Source of the DNA: Mobilitalea sp. | Lineage (GTDB): Bacteria > Bacillota_A > Clostridia > Lachnospirales > Lachnospiraceae | DNA: 9,185 nt | Direction: 5' to 3' | Assembly (NCBI GenBank): GCA_029974875.1 | Contig: JARKQP010000478.1 | Coordinates: 1-9,185 of the forward strand | Program-made: the position numbers and the translations under genes | The notes under the pieces: model-generated | Told to the model about the DNA's origin: nothing | Seen by the model: the letters and a program-made list of their open reading frames with translations, nothing else | Database searches by the model: none | Part shown: positions 6,353 to 9,185 of the stretch, one piece after another | Layout: the number at the start of each line of letters is the position of its first letter | Position numbering within the stretch: position 1 is the stretch's first letter

Positions 6353-7924
6353 CTATTGCCCGGATCTCCAAGCATCAAATTGTGACTGCTTATCAGCAAT
6401 AACATCATCGATACCGACATCCTTCAGCGCTTTGATAAATTCAGGGTAGTATTTCTCCAGATCAACACTGCCTGATTCCAGACCCGGAAGATACTGAGCC
6501 AGAATTGCCTGAATTGCTGTGATTGTCGTCGCTTTTTCCGTCGGATCGTAGACAAAGCCTACTCCCTGTGTTGAATTAGCCATGGCTTCCTCTGTATAAG
6601 CCTGATTAAGCGCCTTTGTATTATTCGTGCTCCAGATGTAAACATCACGTGTGTCGCCATATAATCCCAAGCTATTGTAATATCCGCTTGTACTGGCATC
6701 CACGCCCTCCGGGAAGTCGATTAAGCCAATTTCCGCATCCTTCATCACATAATGCTTGCCTTCGATTCCCCATTGGAGCAGGTTGCTTACTGTAGAATCA
6801 GCCCAAACAAGATTCAGGAATCTTAATGCCGCCTCTGGTTCTTTGCTTGTGATCGGAACGACCCAGCCACCCCGGGAGGTTGATCCTACATAAGGTGTAC
6901 ATAATCTGAGCATCTCTCCCACATCATCACCGAAATAACCACCCTTTTGTACCTTTTGAATCGGAGCACTAACCATAAAAAATCCATTCAATACCCTAGA
7001 CATTAATAATGATGTCATCGGTGAATCCGTAGTTGCGGCATCCGGATATATATAGCCGGCGTTGTACCAATCCCTCAAATGCTTCAAATAGTTGTAATAC
7101 CCTTCTGTTTCATAGATATTCACAACCTCCGTACTATCTTTACCATCTAAGCTTCCGGAAGCGGTTGTCGCACCCAAATTATCAACAACTCCGCCATAAT
7201 ATATATACTCTGATTCTGTTCTGCCTGTTGTAATCACTCCGGCCGGATACATCTTCGGATTCAATTCTTTTAATTTAGCAAAGAAAGGGGTCAGATCATC
7301 CAGTGTATATATTTTTTCAGGATCATACCCAAAGCCTGATGCCTCCAGATCTTTGCTGGAAATTTGATAACTTCCGCCAATACCATACATATTTGCTACC
7401 ATCATAACTGCATAAGTCTGTCCATCTACAACATTAGAGCTTGTAAGCGGGAATTCCTCTGACAGCCTTTTAATATCAGGGGCACTGCTCTCAATCAGGT
7501 CATCCAACGGCAGTACTAAGCCCTGGCTCACATAGGTATTCAAATCCTGCATAAGCGGCATCATCAGATCAATCTGCTCCCCCGTTCCAATCCACAGCGG
7601 AAACTGGGAAAAAGCATCATAGGCCGAAACCGGCTTTAATTCTACCTCAACACCAATCTTTTTTACGGAAATTTCATTTACGGCATCCTGTACCAGCTGA
7701 AGATCCGCCGGTGTCGTTCCTAAGGTCAGGTAAGTCATAATGATATGTGATACTTCTCCTGTCCATTCATCATTCTCTGCTGTCTGTTCATCCGTATTTG
7801 CAGCTTCTGTTACGGATGGAGTCCCCTCAGTAGTATTCCCCGCATCCTTGCTTGTACTCTTACACCCTGCCAATAATGACACGGATAAAAGCATAACTGT
7901 TAACAGCGCAATTATTTTTTTCAT
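6353..7924 (-). CDS. Sugar ABC transporter substrate-binding lipoprotein (LplA/YtcQ-like)
   Basis: A 523-residue extracellular solute-binding protein tethered to the membrane. It starts with a lipoprotein signal peptide, MKKIIALLTVMLLSVSLLAGC; the lipobox LAGC places the lipidated Cys at residue 21. A Thr/Ser/Glu-rich linker (about 22-55) follows, then the two-lobed binding fold. The C-terminal part, from GVGFVYDPTEKATT to DDVIADKQSQFDAWRSG, matches the DUF3502-type end of LplA/YtcQ-family proteins. I chose ATG at 7924 because AAAGGAGAGG lies directly upstream and gives a proper signal peptide; an upstream TTG at 7948 in the same frame would encode the ribosome binding site itself. It is the first gene of the transporter operon and determines the imported sugar. 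Known relatives bind pectin- or rhamnogalacturonan-derived oligosaccharides or other plant sugars; the actual ligand here is unknown. The nearby rhamnosidase suggests a rhamnose-containing one. Confidence 0.94.
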   Translation of the reverse strand: MKKIIALLTVMLLSVSLLAGCKSTSKDAGNTTEGTPSVTEAANTDEQTAENDEWTGEVSHIIMTYLTLGTTPADLQLVQDAVNEISVKKIGVEVELKPVSAYDAFSQFPLWIGTGEQIDLMMPLMQDLNTYVSQGLVLPLDDLIESSAPDIKRLSEEFPLTSSNVVDGQTYAVMMVANMYGIGGSYQISSKDLEASGFGYDPEKIYTLDDLTPFFAKLKELNPKMYPAGVITTGRTESEYIYYGGVVDNLGATTASGSLDGKDSTEVVNIYETEGYYNYLKHLRDWYNAGYIYPDAATTDSPMTSLLMSRVLNGFFMVSAPIQKVQKGGYFGDDVGEMLRLCTPYVGSTSRGGWVVPITSKEPEAALRFLNLVWADSTVSNLLQWGIEGKHYVMKDAEIGLIDFPEGVDASTSGYYNSLGLYGDTRDVYIWSTNNTKALNQAYTEEAMANSTQGVGFVYDPTEKATTITAIQAILAQYLPGLESGSVDLEKYYPEFIKALKDVGIDDVIADKQSQFDAWRSGQ

Positions 7925-8063
7925 CTCTTCCTCTCCTTTGATAATCAAATTATACCGTCCAGTGGTATGCTTTTATTATTACATAGGCTCTCAATTTTGT
8001 ATTGCATCTATTCCGATTGATTATAATACAAATCCGATATATATGCCGCTAAACAGTTAATTA
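7925..8063 (-). promoter_or_regulatory. Promoter/operator region of transporter operon
   Basis: Two perfect TATAAT boxes occur on the minus strand, at 8025-8020 and at 7954-7949. Neither has a good -35 at 16-18 bases. The proximal one would give a leader of under 20 bases ending in AAAGGAGAGG. Possible protein sites are an imperfect palindrome ATACC-N7-GGTAT (7952-7968) covering the proximal -10; a direct repeat of ATCGGA (8038-8033 and 8017-8012) with a 21-base period; and an 8-bp inverted repeat TTTGTATT/AATACAAA (7996-8003 and 8025-8032). Lack of a -35 together with two-turn-spaced repeats would suit AraC-type activation, a common control for LplABC systems. No regulator gene is in the window. 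The promoter's presence is likely; the assignments are tentative. Confidence 0.5.
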
Positions 8064-8068
8064 ATTTC

Positions 8069-8108
8069 AAAAGTGCCTGAAACCATCAATTTCATTAGGC
8101 TTCAGGCA
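8069..8108 (-). terminator. Intrinsic terminator after GPH symporter gene
   Basis: On the minus strand TGCCTGAAGCC pairs with GGTTTCAGGCA over 11 positions including one G-U (arms 8108-8098 and 8084-8074), with a 13-base loop. It is followed by C and TTTT at 8072-8069. It lies about 27 bases past the symporter stop codon and separates that gene from the ABC transporter operon. Confidence 0.8.
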
Positions 8109-8134
8109 TTTATTTACTTTATCTCATTCCATTC

Positions 8135-9185
8135 CTAGTAACTTCTTGAAAGCTGTGCCTCGCACTCTTCCCGTGTAATTTCACCGGAATTGCATCTTGC
8201 CATGAGCTCTACATCCTTATCCTTTAACCGATAGAAGATCATAACAGCTACGCCAATTGCAGTACCGATTGTAGGTATGAGTGCATACACGATCCAGAGG
8301 ACATCTAGGGCTTCCTTTGGCTGTGTAATGTTTTGAGCCTGCAGATCGGCAAAGCTTGCCGCTTCAACATTGATCCAATTAGAAAGGCCCAGAATGAAAA
8401 GCCCTAATGAGGAGGAAATACCGGCCGTCAGTTTTGTGACGAAGGAGCTTAATGCAAAGCAGATACCGGAACAATCTTTGCCTGTTTTGTATCTGGTATA
8501 CTCAATGGTGTCCGGAAGAAGAAATCCCTTCGCACAATTAGATATGTTACCTGGCAGTGCTTGAAGGACGAGAAGGGCAAATACTAAACTGATTGAACTG
8601 ACTGAAAAATAAATCCCCAGAAATCCCAGGGAACCTAACAAGCCCATGGTAACTATGATCCTTATTTTCCCATACTTCTTTGTCAACTTTGCTGTCTGGG
8701 CCTGGGCAATGATCTGAGGAACAAAGGCAATTAATAGTGGTATTGCCAAGATAAGCGAGCTTCCGAAGTGGTAATAGGCAGCGAATAAACCAACGGAGCC
8801 TCCGGTAGCAAGGCAGGAGGTAATTATTGTACTAAGAAGAAGAACCATTAAATATTTATTGGTCTTAATACAGTTAAACATATCCTTTAAGGAATAATGT
8901 TCCCCATCTTCTTCATCCACATTTGCCAAAACAGTATTATGCTCCTTCACTCCACGATTCAACGGAAGCATCATAATAAAGAAAATTACAGAAGAACCCA
9001 CCGCAATATATTTGATGGGAAGCCCCACATATTCGCTCATAAGGAAGGTCCATATCATATAAATTGGTACGATTGCAGCACCACCAATAATCGTCTTTGT
9101 CTGAATTATGTAATTTCTTTCATCCAGATTATCCGTAAGGGTAACCAGCATGGAATTCATCGGAACTTCAACCAGGGTATAGCTA
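8135..9185 (-). CDS. GPH-family sugar:cation symporter, 5' end cut by window
   Basis: The frame is open to the window edge and gives the last 349 residues of a MelB/YicJ-like symporter of the major facilitator superfamily. Full-length members have about 450-500 residues, so roughly 100-130 N-terminal residues, including the first helices and the cation-binding acidic residues, lie outside. The first ATG seen (9158-9160) is internal: upstream codons read YTLVEVP, matching the helix before the conserved loop VTLTDNLDERNYI. Other family marks are LPDTIEYTRYKTGKDCSGICFALSSFVTKL in the C-terminal half (a D-x-x-E-Y-x-x-x-K-T-G pattern), and about eight hydrophobic segments. The C-terminus (ELMARCNSGEITREECEAQL) is a short cytoplasmic tail. 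It probably imports a mono- or oligosaccharide or glycoside with H+ or Na+. Its own terminator and the following promoter region suggest a separate transcription unit. Family certain, substrate unknown. Confidence 0.92.
   Translation of the reverse strand, partial: SYTLVEVPMNSMLVTLTDNLDERNYIIQTKTIIGGAAIVPIYMIWTFLMSEYVGLPIKYIAVGSSVIFFIMMLPLNRGVKEHNTVLANVDEEDGEHYSLKDMFNCIKTNKYLMVLLLSTIITSCLATGGSVGLFAAYYHFGSSLILAIPLLIAFVPQIIAQAQTAKLTKKYGKIRIIVTMGLLGSLGFLGIYFSVSSISLVFALLVLQALPGNISNCAKGFLLPDTIEYTRYKTGKDCSGICFALSSFVTKLTAGISSSLGLFILGLSNWINVEAASFADLQAQNITQPKEALDVLWIVYALIPTIGTAIGVAVMIFYRLKDKDVELMARCNSGEITREECEAQLSRSY

Noticed and set aside
7925..7948. TTG start adding eight residues to the lipoprotein
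   Set aside because: The added codons encode the Shine-Dalgarno itself (KGEEE) and would spoil the signal peptide start; ATG 7924 fits better.
1..9185. CRISPR arrays, insertion sequences, tRNA or rRNA genes
   Set aside because: No regularly spaced repeats, transposase frames, terminal inverted repeats or cloverleaf-like sequences were seen; nearly all bases belong to the six genes.

Overview
The window looks like part of a plant-glycoside utilisation locus of a Firmicute, most likely a Clostridia/Lachnospiraceae-type gut or plant-degrading anaerobe. The grounds are strong AAAGGAGG-type ribosome binding sites, moderate-to-low GC by eye, a lipoprotein-anchored CUT1 sugar ABC transporter of the LplABC/YtcQ-YteP-YtcP type without its own ATPase, and a GH3 enzyme with the inverted domain order known from rumen clostridia such as Ruminococcus albus and Butyrivibrio. 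The taxonomic call is inference.

All six genes lie on the minus strand, so transcription runs from high to low coordinates. From 9185 down: the C-terminal two-thirds or so of a GPH-family (MelB-like) sugar:cation symporter, running off the window edge at its 5' end; a clear terminator (about 8069-8108); a promoter-like region with several short repeats; a solute-binding lipoprotein (7924-6353); a gap with three hairpins, the last resembling an intrinsic terminator; two permeases (6197-5244 and 5229-4333); a second terminator (about 4253-4283) followed by a possible new promoter; then a permuted GH3 beta-glycosidase (4095-1546) and, three bases after its stop codon, a GH78 alpha-L-rhamnosidase (from 1542, cut by the window start).

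Together the genes suggest this route: the lipoprotein captures an oligosaccharide or glycoside, the two permeases (with a shared ATPase encoded elsewhere) import it, and the two signal-less enzymes remove terminal alpha-L-rhamnose and beta-linked sugar in the cytoplasm. Rhamnosyl-glucosides such as rutinose- or neohesperidose-type flavonoid glycosides, or rhamnose-bearing saponins or pectin fragments, are plausible substrates; the sequence alone does not settle which. The upstream GPH symporter may import a related or smaller sugar.

No transposon, CRISPR array, tRNA, rRNA or obvious defence system was found. I see no evidence for a wholly new system here; the points of interest are the permuted GH3, its tight coupling to the rhamnosidase, and the RNA and promoter structure around the lipoprotein gene. 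The longest gene-free stretches are about 150 to 240 bases and are described individually.
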